From contig CANMSI010000001.1 of the NCBI GenBank assembly GCA_947500575.1, forward strand, positions 682,001 to 746,000: a DNA stretch of 64,000 nucleotides. Reading direction: 5' to 3'. Made by a program: the position numbers and the translations under genes. Below the pieces are notes generated by a model, which had not been told where the DNA came from, made no database searches, and was given only the letters and a program-made list of their open reading frames with translations. Below, in pieces: positions 53,231-62,724 of this stretch (position 1 is its first letter; every line of letters starts with the position of its first letter). This DNA comes from an uncultured Flavobacteriaceae bacterium. Lineage in GTDB: Bacteria; Bacteroidota; Bacteroidia; Flavobacteriales; Flavobacteriaceae.

Positions 53231-53746
53231 ATGGTAAAAATGGATCTACAACCCCTATTGGAAAATGAACTAGTACAAATTAGACCTTTAGCTCAACAAG
53301 ATCTAGAACCCTTATTTGCCGTTGCCAAAGACCCTAAAATATGGGAGCAACATCCATGCAAAAGATACCTAAGAACCAAGTTTAATAGCTTCTTTGAAGA
53401 ATCTATCAAATCTAAAGGCGCATTAATCCTTATTGACAAAAAAAGCAGAGCCATCATAGGTAGTTCAAGGTTTAAAAAGGTAGAAGGGTTTTCAAAATGC
53501 ATAGAAATAGGTTGGACCTTCCTCAGTAGAAATTATTGGGGTGGAGCATACAATAAAGCTGTAAAAGATTTAATGATTGCCCATGCCTTTAAATATGTGG
53601 ATAACATCCTATTTTATATAGCTAAGGATAATATCCGTTCTCAAAAGGCTGTTGAAAAAATAAAGGGGGAAAAAATCCTAGCATCGGGATACGACAAGTT
53701 ACCAAAGGTAAATTCAGATACTTTTACCTTCATAATAAAAAAATAG
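53231..53746 (+). CDS. GNAT-family N-acetyltransferase
   Basis: A 171-aa acetyltransferase of the RimJ/RimL type: LVQIRPLAQQDLEPLFAVAK at the start, IEIGWTFLSRNYWGGAYNKA for the acetyl-CoA region and DNIRSQKAVEKI for the C-terminal motif. The substrate is unknown. Either ATG (53231 or 53240) could be used. Confidence 0.87.
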   Translation: MVKMDLQPLLENELVQIRPLAQQDLEPLFAVAKDPKIWEQHPCKRYLRTKFNSFFEESIKSKGALILIDKKSRAIIGSSRFKKVEGFSKCIEIGWTFLSRNYWGGAYNKAVKDLMIAHAFKYVDNILFYIAKDNIRSQKAVEKIKGEKILASGYDKLPKVNSDTFTFIIKK

Positions 53747-53810
53747 CTAACTCCAAGATCTCTAAAAATTTGAAGTTAGCCATTGAAGGACTTCTTCCTA
53801 TCAAAAAGAA

Positions 53811-54191
53811 TTAATTAGAAGAAACCGATAGTGAGGATCTGTCTTTTGTTTCGTTTTTATGTAAACTTACTACCAATAGTACCGCAACCCCATTGATCCA
53901 GTAAAAATATGCATCTAAGCCTTCAAAAGAAAAAACGAATGGTGCTAGAAGGAATAGAATAGCTACAGAAAAGTCGACAATTAAATGTACTTTATAGGAG
54001 ATCACCTTTACTATCCCGGTTTGATGATTGGTTAAGATTGTCAATAGTAAAGCAGCGAAACCTACGCCTACTGAAAGATAAAACGCCATTGGATTAGTGC
54101 TGCCCAAGTTCAATAAGAAAGGAAGTATTATTAGAGCAAAAGCTACTGGATAATCTAAATACGAGTGAATTTTTTTTGTTATAAATCGCAT
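53811..54191 (-). CDS. SPW-repeat-like four-span membrane protein
   Basis: A 126-aa protein with two repeat units of a two-helix pattern (KIHSYLDYPVAFALIILPFL and KVHLIVDFSVAILFLLAPFV), as in SPW/small integral membrane families. The C-terminal tail is Ser-rich and polar. Function is unknown. Confidence 0.7.
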   Translation of the reverse strand: MRFITKKIHSYLDYPVAFALIILPFLLNLGSTNPMAFYLSVGVGFAALLLTILTNHQTGIVKVISYKVHLIVDFSVAILFLLAPFVFSFEGLDAYFYWINGVAVLLVVSLHKNETKDRSSLSVSSN

Positions 54192-54564
54192 AGTTTTTAA
54201 GTTTTAAGTGAATAATCAGTTTTCAAATAAATATATAATTCAAAGGTGTCGTTAATTTGTGTAACACGAATTATCCATTGTTCCTTAAGAGTTGTCGTTT
54301 ATTCCTAATTCCAAGATTTTGATTTATAATTAGTTATAATATTGGGTAAAAAAATGTTAATGATGCTTTCTGGGATTTGAAGGAAACCTATTCGCAAACT
54401 CCTATGCTAGGCGATAGGAAAACAAAGTTGTATTGCAGTGAAAGAAATTTTAGATCAAAATACATGGCAAAAACTTAAAACTGAGTTAAAAAAACGAATC
54501 TCCCTGTACTTTTAGGATGATTTAACATTATTTCTTTACTTTTACTTTTTTGGTACCTTTTAAA
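54192..54564. other. 373-bp divergent intergenic region with a short orphan ORF
   Basis: There is no intact gene of clear identity. A 25-codon frame from a GTG at 54438 to the TAG at 54513-54515 reads KEILDQNTWQKLKTELKKR then ISLYF. It looks like the N-terminus of a helical protein such as a CsbD-like stress protein, cut short. The last 40 bases before 54565 are AT-rich and likely carry the promoter of the metal-locus genes. Confidence 0.4.
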
Positions 54565-54894
54565 ATGAATCATAAAAAACAGCTTGGCACATACATTGGT
54601 GCATTAATGCTCTTAGTAGCTTTAATGCTTCCTACTGCCATTCAATTTTTTCATTCATTTGAAGAGCACGAGCAAATTGACTGCACAGAACAAGAAGCTC
54701 ATGTACACAAAACCATAACCAAATGTGAGGTTTGTAGTTTTCATTTAGCATCTTTTGATTATGAAATTGCTACATATCCCGACTTATTACTACCAGAAAT
54801 ACATGTGCTGATTGATGTAAACTTTACTTCTGCTCAGCTAAATTCCTTCAATACGACCAGCACCCAACTCAGGGCGCCTCCAGTACTTTCCTAG
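54565..54894 (+). CDS. small Cys/His-rich exported protein, probable metal-locus partner
   Basis: A 109-aa protein from the ATG at 54565, with an N-terminal hydrophobic signal or anchor (YIGALMLLVALMLPTAIQF). It continues with a His/Glu-rich stretch (FFHSFEEHEQIDCTEQEAHVH) and a KCEVCSFHLASFDYE motif with a Cys-x2-Cys pair. These residues suggest metal binding. It directly precedes a TonB receptor gene (37 bp), which fits a role in metal handling. The family is known to me only as a flavobacterial conserved protein. Confidence 0.7.
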   Translation: MNHKKQLGTYIGALMLLVALMLPTAIQFFHSFEEHEQIDCTEQEAHVHKTITKCEVCSFHLASFDYEIATYPDLLLPEIHVLIDVNFTSAQLNSFNTTSTQLRAPPVLS

Positions 54895-54931
54895 TACCAC
54901 ATCACTTACATTATTTTAATCAAGAACTTAT

Positions 54932-57331
54932 ATGCATAGGCATTTATTTATAATGTTGCTATTAAGTAGCATTACGGCTATATCACAGAATTGTAATAAT
55001 ACGCTCTCCGGAACAGTAACTGATCTTCATGATGGCTCCTTACTAGTAGGGGCAACACTAATTGTTGCAGGCACTGAACAGGCGGTACAGACGGATTTAA
55101 ATGGAAAATTTATGATTACGAACCTCTGTAATATTACCTATTCAATACAGGTTTCACATCCGTATTGTTTGACCAAAGGTTTTACAATTGATATAGATGG
55201 TAATACCACAAAGAATTTTAAACTGGAACACCACTTGGAAGAACTCAATCAAATCACTGTTGTAGGCAATGCGTATGGCGACAAGTCCAAAACAATTGTA
55301 GCAAACACCATCTCAAAAGAAGAAATTGAGCGGTTTAGTGGCGGTTCTCTTGGAGATGCCCTGAACAGCCTTAGTGGTGTCTCTTCCCTGAACACTGGAA
55401 ATACAGTCGTAAAACCTTTGATTAATGGTTTACATAGTAGTCGAGTGGTGATCATTAATAACGGGGTGCGCATGGAAGACCAAGAATGGGGTGCGGAACA
55501 TGCCCCTAATGTGGATATTAATACAGCAGGTAATCTTACCTTAATAAAAGGAGCAGGTGCACTACAATACAGCGGAGATGCCGTGGGAGGTGTTATTATT
55601 GCCGAAGCACCCAAAGTGCCAGTTATAGATAGTCTATATGGAAAAACCATTGTAACAGGAACTTCTAACGGACGTGGAGGTTCATTGACTTCCCAGTTAA
55701 CAAAAAGCTATGCCAACGGTTGGTTTGCAACAGTACAGGGAACACTAAAACGTTTTGGGGATTTTGAAGCCCCAGATTATGTACTAAGTAATACGGGAGC
55801 TTTTGAACGAAATGTTTCCTTTAGAGTAGGGCTAAATCGGTTCAATTATGGTATCGAAGCCTATTATTCACTATTTAAAAATGAAATAGGAATTCTAAGA
55901 GCGTCACATTTGGGCGGGGCAGAAGATCAGGTAAGAGCAATTAGCAGCCCCACTCCACTGATCATTAATGATTTCACTTATGAAATTGATGCGCCAAATC
56001 AAGATGTAACCCATCATTTGGCTCAAATAAAGGCATTTAAAAGATTTGATCAACTGGGCAAATTGAGTTTACAATATGATTACCAACAAAACAATCGTCT
56101 GGAATTTGATATTCGAAGAGGTGATGATAGAGATCAGGCATCGCTAGACTTAAAATTAGTGACACATTCTGTAATGCTCGACTTAGACTCTCATCTCAGC
56201 GATGCTATTAACCTAAAAACAGGGGTATTAGGGCGTTATCAAAATAATTTCGCCAACCCAAATACGGGAGTTCGAAGGTTAATTCCTGATTATGATAAAT
56301 ACGATTTAGGAATCTATGCGGTTGTAGATTATCAACTGAATGAAAATCTATTACTGGAGGCCGGTGGACGTTTTGATTACACCCATATGGATGTTTTTAA
56401 ATTCTACAGAACCTCTTTTTGGGAATCGCGAAATTATGATGTATTACTCCCTGAAATTGTGGTTGAAGAATTGAGCAATCAAATTTTAACCAATCCTAAG
56501 CTCAATTATTACAATGCTTCGGCTACCCTAGGAGGGAGCTATTCTTTCAATGATAATTATCAATTATTCTTTAATTATGCGTTGGCTTCTAGAGCGCCAA
56601 ATCCATCTGAACTTTTCAGTGAAGGCTTGCATCATTCTGCTTCGAGAATAGAACTAGGCGATCTTACCTTCGATTCCGAAATTGGGCATCGAGTTTCATT
56701 ATCTCTTCAAGGAGGTAATGATATCTTTAGTTTCTCTGTGGCTCCGTTTATTAATAGAATCTCGAACTTTATTGTGATTGAACCCACGGAAATACAACAA
56801 ACTATCCGAGGGAATTTTCAAGTCTGGGAATACCGCCAGACAGACGCACAATTATTGGGAGTAGATTGGGACGCTTCCTATTTATTTACAGAAAATATCC
56901 AATTTAAACATCAATTTTCATTCGTAAAAGGGTATGATCGCACACGTAACGAACCTTTAATAAACATTCCTGCCGTTAGTACAAAAAATGAAATTGTGTA
57001 TCAAAATCCATCACTCAACAATCTGCGATTGGCATTGCAAAGTGAGTATGTGTTTAGACAAAATGAATTCCCTGACAATAATTTTGAAGTATTTCTTCCA
57101 GAAACAGAAACTACAGAAATTGTTGATGTAAGCACCCCACCAGATGCCTATCACCTGCTCAATTTTAACTCTAGTATCGATTTTAAAATCAGTAAAAAAT
57201 CAATACTTACGGCTGGCTTTGGTGTTACAAACTTATTAAATACCTCTTATAGAAACTACTTAAACCGTTTGCGCTATTATGCGGACGATTTAGGAAGAAA
57301 TTTTTTATTAAATCTGAAAATTAATTATTAA
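54932..57331 (+). CDS. TonB-dependent outer-membrane receptor
   Basis: A 799-aa receptor: signal peptide, a CarboxypepD_reg-like domain (LSGTVTDLHDGSLLVGATLI), a plug domain at about 115-230 (VVIINNGVRMEDQEWGAEH, then LTLIKGAGALQYSGDAVGGV) and a 22-strand-type barrel. The His-rich plug segment resembles metal (Zn/Cu) receptors such as ZnuD more than siderophore or SusC receptors. It is too short for a SusC protein. Substrate assignment is inferred from the neighbours. Confidence 0.88.
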   Translation: MHRHLFIMLLLSSITAISQNCNNTLSGTVTDLHDGSLLVGATLIVAGTEQAVQTDLNGKFMITNLCNITYSIQVSHPYCLTKGFTIDIDGNTTKNFKLEHHLEELNQITVVGNAYGDKSKTIVANTISKEEIERFSGGSLGDALNSLSGVSSLNTGNTVVKPLINGLHSSRVVIINNGVRMEDQEWGAEHAPNVDINTAGNLTLIKGAGALQYSGDAVGGVIIAEAPKVPVIDSLYGKTIVTGTSNGRGGSLTSQLTKSYANGWFATVQGTLKRFGDFEAPDYVLSNTGAFERNVSFRVGLNRFNYGIEAYYSLFKNEIGILRASHLGGAEDQVRAISSPTPLIINDFTYEIDAPNQDVTHHLAQIKAFKRFDQLGKLSLQYDYQQNNRLEFDIRRGDDRDQASLDLKLVTHSVMLDLDSHLSDAINLKTGVLGRYQNNFANPNTGVRRLIPDYDKYDLGIYAVVDYQLNENLLLEAGGRFDYTHMDVFKFYRTSFWESRNYDVLLPEIVVEELSNQILTNPKLNYYNASATLGGSYSFNDNYQLFFNYALASRAPNPSELFSEGLHHSASRIELGDLTFDSEIGHRVSLSLQGGNDIFSFSVAPFINRISNFIVIEPTEIQQTIRGNFQVWEYRQTDAQLLGVDWDASYLFTENIQFKHQFSFVKGYDRTRNEPLINIPAVSTKNEIVYQNPSLNNLRLALQSEYVFRQNEFPDNNFEVFLPETETTEIVDVSTPPDAYHLLNFNSSIDFKISKKSILTAGFGVTNLLNTSYRNYLNRLRYYADDLGRNFLLNLKINY

Positions 57332-57343
57332 CTATTCAACAAC

Positions 57344-57898
57344 ATGAAAAAGGTAAATTTTTTAACAACTGTATTTTTAACTACCCTATTATTCGTATCC
57401 TGTTCGGATGATGATGATGCGCCAGGGGCAGTAAATGAAGAAGAAGTAATTACAACCCTAACAGCAACCCTAACACCAGATGGTGGCGGAACCGCTATTA
57501 CCATACAAACTCGCGATTTAGATGGTGATGGTCCTAATGCTCCTGAAGTAACAGTTTCAGGAGATCTTATGGCCGGAGTTACCTATAATGGCAGTCTTGT
57601 TTTATTGAATGAAACAGAAAGTCCTGCTGAAAATATCACTAATGAAGTAGAAGAAGAAAGTTTAGAGCATCAATTTTTCTTTACTGCAGGTGGCGGTTTA
57701 GATGTTACAACGGCCTATGCAAATTTTGATACTGCTGGGGATCCTTTAGGTACAGAATTTACACTTACCGCAGGTGCTGCAAGTTCTGGAACTTTGACTT
57801 TCACCTTACGCCATGAGCCTACCAAACCAAATACTGGTTTAGGAGATGCAGGTGGCGAAACCGATATTGCCGCTACTTTTAATGTGACTGTGCAATAG
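57344..57898 (+). CDS. TonB-receptor-associated lipoprotein
   Basis: A 184-aa lipoprotein (signal with LLFVSCSDDDDAPG). The mature part is a beta-sandwich-like domain with GTAITIQTRDLDGDGPNAPE and a TFTLRHEPTKPN strand. Its family accompanies TonB receptors in flavobacteria and its ligand is unknown. It follows the receptor by 12 bp and is closed by a strong terminator. Confidence 0.78.
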   Translation: MKKVNFLTTVFLTTLLFVSCSDDDDAPGAVNEEEVITTLTATLTPDGGGTAITIQTRDLDGDGPNAPEVTVSGDLMAGVTYNGSLVLLNETESPAENITNEVEEESLEHQFFFTAGGGLDVTTAYANFDTAGDPLGTEFTLTAGAASSGTLTFTLRHEPTKPNTGLGDAGGETDIAATFNVTVQ

Positions 57899-57933
57899 CA
57901 TTAAATAAGCGACTCATTTTTTAATACTGTTTG

Positions 57934-57971
57934 AATTCCCTTTGTATTTAACAATGCAAAGGGAATTTTTT
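57934..57971 (+). terminator. rho-independent terminator of the TonB locus
   Basis: Perfect inverted repeat AATTCCCTTTG (57934-57944) and CAAAGGGAATT (57957-57967) with a 12-base loop, followed directly by a T-tract. It lies 36 bases after the lipoprotein stop. Confidence 0.88.
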
Positions 57972-58094
57972 GTTAAACGTTTGCCAAAACAACACTTGTC
58001 ATTTCGCTATTACACCTGACTAAACTCAAATTTCTTATTTTTAATACAAACCCATTTCTAAGCAAGACTTATATCACCAATCAATATCCAATAG

Positions 58095-59290
58095 ATGCAT
58101 ATTAGACTACTACTTACCGCTTTTATTTGCTCTATATACCTCCAAGTATATGCGCAACAAAGTGAGAAAGACTATGTAGTGGGTAGCACGTACTCTCTAG
58201 CATCAAAAATAATGAACGATGAACAAGAGATTCAGATCTTCTTACCAGAAGGTTATGCAGATTCAGACACAGCATATCCTGTTTTATATGTGCTAGATGG
58301 GCAGCGCTATTTTTTACATGCAGTAAGTCTTCAAAAATCTTTCGTAGCATTTAGACAAACCCCTGGGTTTATTATTGTTGGTATTTCTCAGAATTCATCT
58401 GATCGAAATAGAAATTTTAGTATCAATTCTCAGAAGTACCTAGATTTTATTAAAAATGAAGTGATAACCTATGTGGATACAGCATACCGAACAACCAAAA
58501 AACGCATGTTATTTGGTTGGGCATACGGAGGGGGTTTCGTCTTAGAAACCATGACCAAGCAACCCCATTTGTTTGATGTTTATATTTCGGCAAGTCCGTT
58601 TCCTCTTGCGAATAAAATAGCTAAAATAGATAGCCTTCTTTCCAAAAATACGGATTTTGACCCCTTATTATATTTTGTTCAGGGACCAATGAAGGAGTTG
58701 TAACGGAAGGAACCCGCGCACTACAAAACCTTCTTAAAAGCAAAGGACCAAAAACCATGGATTGGACTTTGAAGGAATTGGACGGAGAAGAACATAGATC
58801 TACTCCGTTTACAACCCTATACCATTCACTTAAAAAAACTTTTAACTTCTATCCCGAATTGCAGTTCAATTCCCTAAAAGAATTCTCAAATGCTGGTGGT
58901 TTACCCTATGTCTATGAGTATCATCAAAAAAGAGCCAATCAGTATGGCTTTACACCTCAACTATCAGATTGGAGCATGTTCAGTTTAACAAGAAATGCAA
59001 TGCGAGCAGACGATTACCAACAGTTTGATGCTTTTATAAATGAATTTAGCAGCACCAATTATATTAGTCGGCTAAGCCTTGGTAGAGCATCTTCAATTGC
59101 CGAATTTTACGTAAAAAACAAGCAATTTGACAAAGCAATAGTACTGTTTACTATGTTAATAGAAAAACATCCAGATTCGGAAAGACCTTTAAATAGTCTA
59201 GGTGATGTATATAAGGAAATGAAAAAGGAGAGAAAGGCTTCTATCTATTATAAAAAAGCTGAAAAACTTGCTAAGAATAAAGCAAACTGA
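58095..59290 (+). pseudogene. frameshifted esterase-like gene with mutated nucleophile
   Basis: Two frames join to one gene like the 407-aa esterase at 47647. The first part (58095 to about 58688) has a signal peptide, YPVLYVLDGQRYFLHA and FGWAYGGGFVLE at the nucleophile elbow, where Ala replaces the Ser of the intact paralogue's GHSLGG. Around 58688 the frame shifts by one missing base: after VQGP the other frame continues NEGVVTEGTRALQNLL and on to a TPR-like C-terminus ending at 59290. Both lesions suggest an inactive gene, unless the frameshift is a sequencing error. Confidence 0.75.
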
Positions 59291-59405
59291 TATAGCCTTA
59301 TCCAGATCAACAATATAAGACTTGTTCAGCCAAAAACATGCTTATTTAATAAAGTTATGCTCATTCAAACTGATGTTTCTTCGGCTTCAAAGTTTTTAAA
59401 CAGAA

Positions 59406-59867
59406 TTATGGGTTTAAATTTTCGAAAATAACTTCATTTGTGATAATGTTCTCTCCAGCTAGCATTATCTCTTTGGTAATAATTTGGGCATGCAAGGTAT
59501 CTAAATAAGAACCACCTTTGTTTTTATATCTCAAATGTAGGTTAAGTAAACTTGTATCTCCTTTCACTTCTGTTTCTAGAATTCTAATGGTATCTAATTG
59601 TGTTTCAGCATCTATTTGGAAGTTAAAAATGTTATCACTGGCAGTTTCTGAAATAAACTCAGGATGTTTGTCATTCAGCTGCATAATAGCAATTCGTTCC
59701 TGTATCTTCTGATATAAAAGCAACGTATGTGCTTGTTCTTTGGTAATAGTAATATCCAACATCATTTCCGACGTAGCATCACTTTCCGAATTAGCCACCT
59801 TATTCTCAAAATTATTAGAGCAAGAACCGACCAGGCATAAAGCAAAGATGTAGATGAACTTTTTCAT
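59406..59867 (-). CDS. unrecognised lipoprotein
   Basis: A 153-aa lipoprotein (signal with CLVGSCSNN). The mature part has a helix (EQAHTLLLYQKIQERIAIMQ) and strand-rich C-terminus. No family is recognised. Its start overlaps the stop of the upstream membrane-anchored gene by ATGA, so the two products probably act together. Confidence 0.68.
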   Translation of the reverse strand: MKKFIYIFALCLVGSCSNNFENKVANSESDATSEMMLDITITKEQAHTLLLYQKIQERIAIMQLNDKHPEFISETASDNIFNFQIDAETQLDTIRILETEVKGDTSLLNLHLRYKNKGGSYLDTLHAQIITKEIMLAGENIITNEVIFENLNP

Positions 59868-60778
59868 TGAATTATCCTAAATTTCAATTTTACAATTTGT
59901 TTGTTTTGATACTGAGTTTCGATAATCTCCAAATTTCGTAGGCTCTCCGTAGGAGTTGTCAACTTATTTATGAACTCCTTTTTACTATATAACTCAACCC
60001 CTATTTGATACGGCAAAAGCTCAAAAATCACCGCATCCTTGGCAATCAATTTTTCAAGTTCATCCCTTCTTTGTTGCCAGTCTTTTACATTATTGCTTCC
60101 ATAATAATGAAGCATTAAGGCATAGTCATCCGTCTTTAAATGAATCTTGTGTGATTCCTTTTTTGAGATCGATTTATAAATTGTATCGTTCTTGTGATAG
60201 GGAGATTGCGCAACAAATTTCACATAAGATCTTTTTGTTTCCAGAGTAATGCAACCCAAACTATCAGTCTTTAAATAAGTAGGAGATTCTGCTTCGTTTA
60301 AAACAATAACATCAATAGCCACCTCAGAAATGGGTTCTTTTTTATCGGCATCCACAAAACAGAAATGAAATGTATGGGTATCTTTCTTAAAGGCATAGAT
60401 AGTTACTGCAAGGAGGCATAAAATAGCAAACATTGCGTATACCCATTTTCTAATAGAATGCCTTTCTGTACTCCCTTGCACTTCAATATCCTTTTCCTTA
60501 AAAGCATTCCAATTATTATAGCCGCTATAAGATGCTAAAAGATTAAGAATATCTATTCTAGGGAGTTTTTCAGGGGTATTCTTTACGTAGTTATAAAACC
60601 ACTTTTCACTTACACCACTCTGCACTTTCTGTCTAAGGTCTTCTTGAAAATCCTGTATATCTTGACCTTTCCATTCTGAAATAATTGGACTTGTGGCAGT
60701 ATGATTTTCCAAAAACCGATGTGCTACTTGCTTTAACAAGCGCTGAAATAGCAAAATGTCCTTGGAATTTTTTTCCAT
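59864..60778 (-). CDS. membrane-anchored protein with helical N-terminal and carboxypeptidase-regulatory-like domains
   Basis: A 304-aa protein. The N-terminal cytoplasmic domain (EDLRQKVQSGVSEKWFYNYV, then LPRIDILNLLASYSGYNNWN) is a segment I recall from several Bacteroidota proteins. A single span follows near residue 112 (WVYAMFAILCLLAVTIYAF), then an extracytoplasmic CarboxypepD_reg-like domain. It may sense or signal across the inner membrane. The pair with the lipoprotein 59406 is translationally coupled. Function unknown. Confidence 0.7.
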   Translation of the reverse strand: MEKNSKDILLFQRLLKQVAHRFLENHTATSPIISEWKGQDIQDFQEDLRQKVQSGVSEKWFYNYVKNTPEKLPRIDILNLLASYSGYNNWNAFKEKDIEVQGSTERHSIRKWVYAMFAILCLLAVTIYAFKKDTHTFHFCFVDADKKEPISEVAIDVIVLNEAESPTYLKTDSLGCITLETKRSYVKFVAQSPYHKNDTIYKSISKKESHKIHLKTDDYALMLHYYGSNNVKDWQQRRDELEKLIAKDAVIFELLPYQIGVELYSKKEFINKLTTPTESLRNLEIIETQYQNKQIVKLKFRIIQ

Positions 60779-60902
60779 TTATCTAATTGATTATCAAACC
60801 AATCTGTTTTTACAAAAAAAATACAACTTCTTTACAACTGTTCTACAAGAGATGCAAAACTCTTAAACATAGGTTTATGGTGTTAATTTAAAAACAATCA
60901 TT

Positions 60903-61748
60903 ATGAAATCAAACATTTTTAAATGCATCTTCATTTTAAGCCTTTCCTTTTTGCTAGTACAATGCAATCAGCATTCGTCTCAAGAAGCAAACATGGTCTC
61001 TTTAGATGAGGTGGCGGAAACATCGGATATGAAATCTATTTCTAACGAAACTGGGTTACCGATCGCGAACGAGAAAGCCAATATTTTGAAAAACCTAAAA
61101 ATCATTAAAAACGCCCAATGCAGGTTTAAAGTTTCCAATGTTACTAATTCCACTACGGAAGCTAGAAAAATAATAAGTGCCCACGGCGGTTATATTTCTG
61201 ATATGCGCTTTCAAAATTCAAAACATCAATTAGAGAATCGATTTACAGTTCGGGTGCCACAGCAAAATTTTGAAACCATACTGCAAGAGCTTTCTGCCTT
61301 AGCAGAATTTGTAGATTTTAAAAACATTACCTCCAAGGATATATCTGAAGAATATGTGGATTTACAAACACGTTTAAAAACTAAATTAGACGTAAAAGAA
61401 CGCTATGATGCTATCTTAAGGTCTAAGGCAAAAACCGTTGAGGAAGTATTACTTGCAGAAGAAAAACTAAGGGTACTACAGGAAGAAATAGAGGCTGCGC
61501 AGGGGAGGTTAAAATTCTTGAGTAACAAAACAGCTTTTAGTACCATTCAAATAGACCTGTATGAAACTGTTGCCTATAAAGAAAAACCAAAAACATTTAC
61601 TAAATCCTTTGCGGTTAAGGCAAAACAGAGTTTAGTATTTGGCTGGAATTTAATCGTAAATCTCTTTTTAGCAATTCTTTACATATGGCCTTTGGTACTA
61701 ATCACAATTGGAATTATTAGCTACTTAAAATTTAGAAAAAAGAAGTAG
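60903..61748 (+). CDS. DUF4349-family lipoprotein
   Basis: A 281-aa lipoprotein (signal with LLVQCNQH). The DUF4349 core is AQCRFKVSNVTNSTTEAR, YISDMRFQNSKHQLENRFTV, and VPQQNFETILQELSAL with a long coiled helix (EEVLLAEEKLRVLQEEIEAA). A C-terminal span (LILAILYIWPLVLITIGIIS region) anchors it in a membrane. The family is widespread and uncharacterised. Confidence 0.88.
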   Translation: MKSNIFKCIFILSLSFLLVQCNQHSSQEANMVSLDEVAETSDMKSISNETGLPIANEKANILKNLKIIKNAQCRFKVSNVTNSTTEARKIISAHGGYISDMRFQNSKHQLENRFTVRVPQQNFETILQELSALAEFVDFKNITSKDISEEYVDLQTRLKTKLDVKERYDAILRSKAKTVEEVLLAEEKLRVLQEEIEAAQGRLKFLSNKTAFSTIQIDLYETVAYKEKPKTFTKSFAVKAKQSLVFGWNLIVNLFLAILYIWPLVLITIGIISYLKFRKKK

Positions 61749-61759
61749 TTCAAAAAAAG

Positions 61760-61799
61760 AATACTCCTTATGAAATATGCATAGGGAGTATTTTTTTTT
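61760..61799. terminator. bidirectional rho-independent terminator
   Basis: Stem AATACTCCTTATG (61760-61772) pairs with CATAGGGAGTATT (61780-61792) with one wobble, then a long T-tract on the plus strand and an A-tract on its left that reads as T on the minus strand. It lies between convergent genes and can serve both. Confidence 0.88.
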
Positions 61800-61813
61800 A
61801 ACAATATTAGCGT

Positions 61814-62680
61814 TTAATACTGATGAAAAGCTTCCGAGACAAACCTTAACACCTCAGGTAAGGATGCCCTCCAATAGGTCCAATTGTGTGCACCATCTCT
61901 AACGCGGTATTCATGCGGAATTCCTTTCTTTTTTAATTCAATATGTGCCAAACTATTACCTTCAAATAAAAAGTCATCATCTCCGCAATCCAGATACCAG
62001 CGAACAGATTTTAGATCTTTTTCTGGCATACTTTTAATGAGTTCCACAGCATTGTGGTTTTCAAAATACGTTTTCACCTCTGCCTCCGTATATTTCTTTC
62101 CACTTCCTTTTATCTGCGCTTTCAACTGTTCTAAAGTCAAAGGACCTACATAGGCGCTTAAGGGACAAGCAGACGAGAAAAGTTCTGGATGATGCAAGGC
62201 ATACATAAAAGAGCCTCCGCCGCCCATGGAGAGACCTGCCACGGCTCTATAGCGCTTCTCCCTTTTTATTCGGTACTTTTTTTCTACATAAGGCATCAAC
62301 TCTTTAAAAAAGAAATCTTCGTACTTCCAATCACCTTGATTAAAATACCCACGTTGTCCTGTATTTGCATCGGGCATTACAATAATCATAGGGGTCGCTG
62401 TACCATCCTTGATGGCTTTATCAGTAATACGCAGTACTTCCCCGAATTGTATCCAACCCGTTTGATCGTCTCCTGCACCATGCAATAAGTATAGAACGGG
62501 GTAACTTCTATTAGAGGTTTCATAGTCTGGGGGCAAATAGATAGCAAACTTGCGCGCTCCCTTCAAAATTTCGCTCTTCATAGAAAGATCATCAAATACC
62601 TTTCCGGTCTGACCAAACCCGGCTGTTCCAAGTAGCATAAATAGACTAGATAGCGACAATAAAAACTTCATTCTTTTCAT
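61814..62680 (-). CDS. secreted esterase (Fes/esterase-D-like)
   Basis: A 288-aa exported protein (signal near LLGTAGFGQ). YPVLYLLHGAGDDQTGW gives the oxyanion region, VAGLSMGGGGSFMYAL the nucleophile elbow and RVRDGAHNWTYWR the His. It belongs to the putative esterase family that includes feruloyl and acetyl esterases acting on plant or algal glycans. The substrate is not clear. It is 44 bp from the next esterase-like gene upstream. Confidence 0.9.
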   Translation of the reverse strand: MKRMKFLLSLSSLFMLLGTAGFGQTGKVFDDLSMKSEILKGARKFAIYLPPDYETSNRSYPVLYLLHGAGDDQTGWIQFGEVLRITDKAIKDGTATPMIIVMPDANTGQRGYFNQGDWKYEDFFFKELMPYVEKKYRIKREKRYRAVAGLSMGGGGSFMYALHHPELFSSACPLSAYVGPLTLEQLKAQIKGSGKKYTEAEVKTYFENHNAVELIKSMPEKDLKSVRWYLDCGDDDFLFEGNSLAHIELKKKGIPHEYRVRDGAHNWTYWRASLPEVLRFVSEAFHQY

Positions 62681-62724
62681 ATTTATTTAATTATAAAAAT
62701 AAGATGAACTCACAGCTTTCATCT

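Noticed and set aside
55249-55650. Minus-strand 133-aa open frame inside the TonB receptor
   Set aside because: Shadow of the receptor plug domain, with no recognisable motif.
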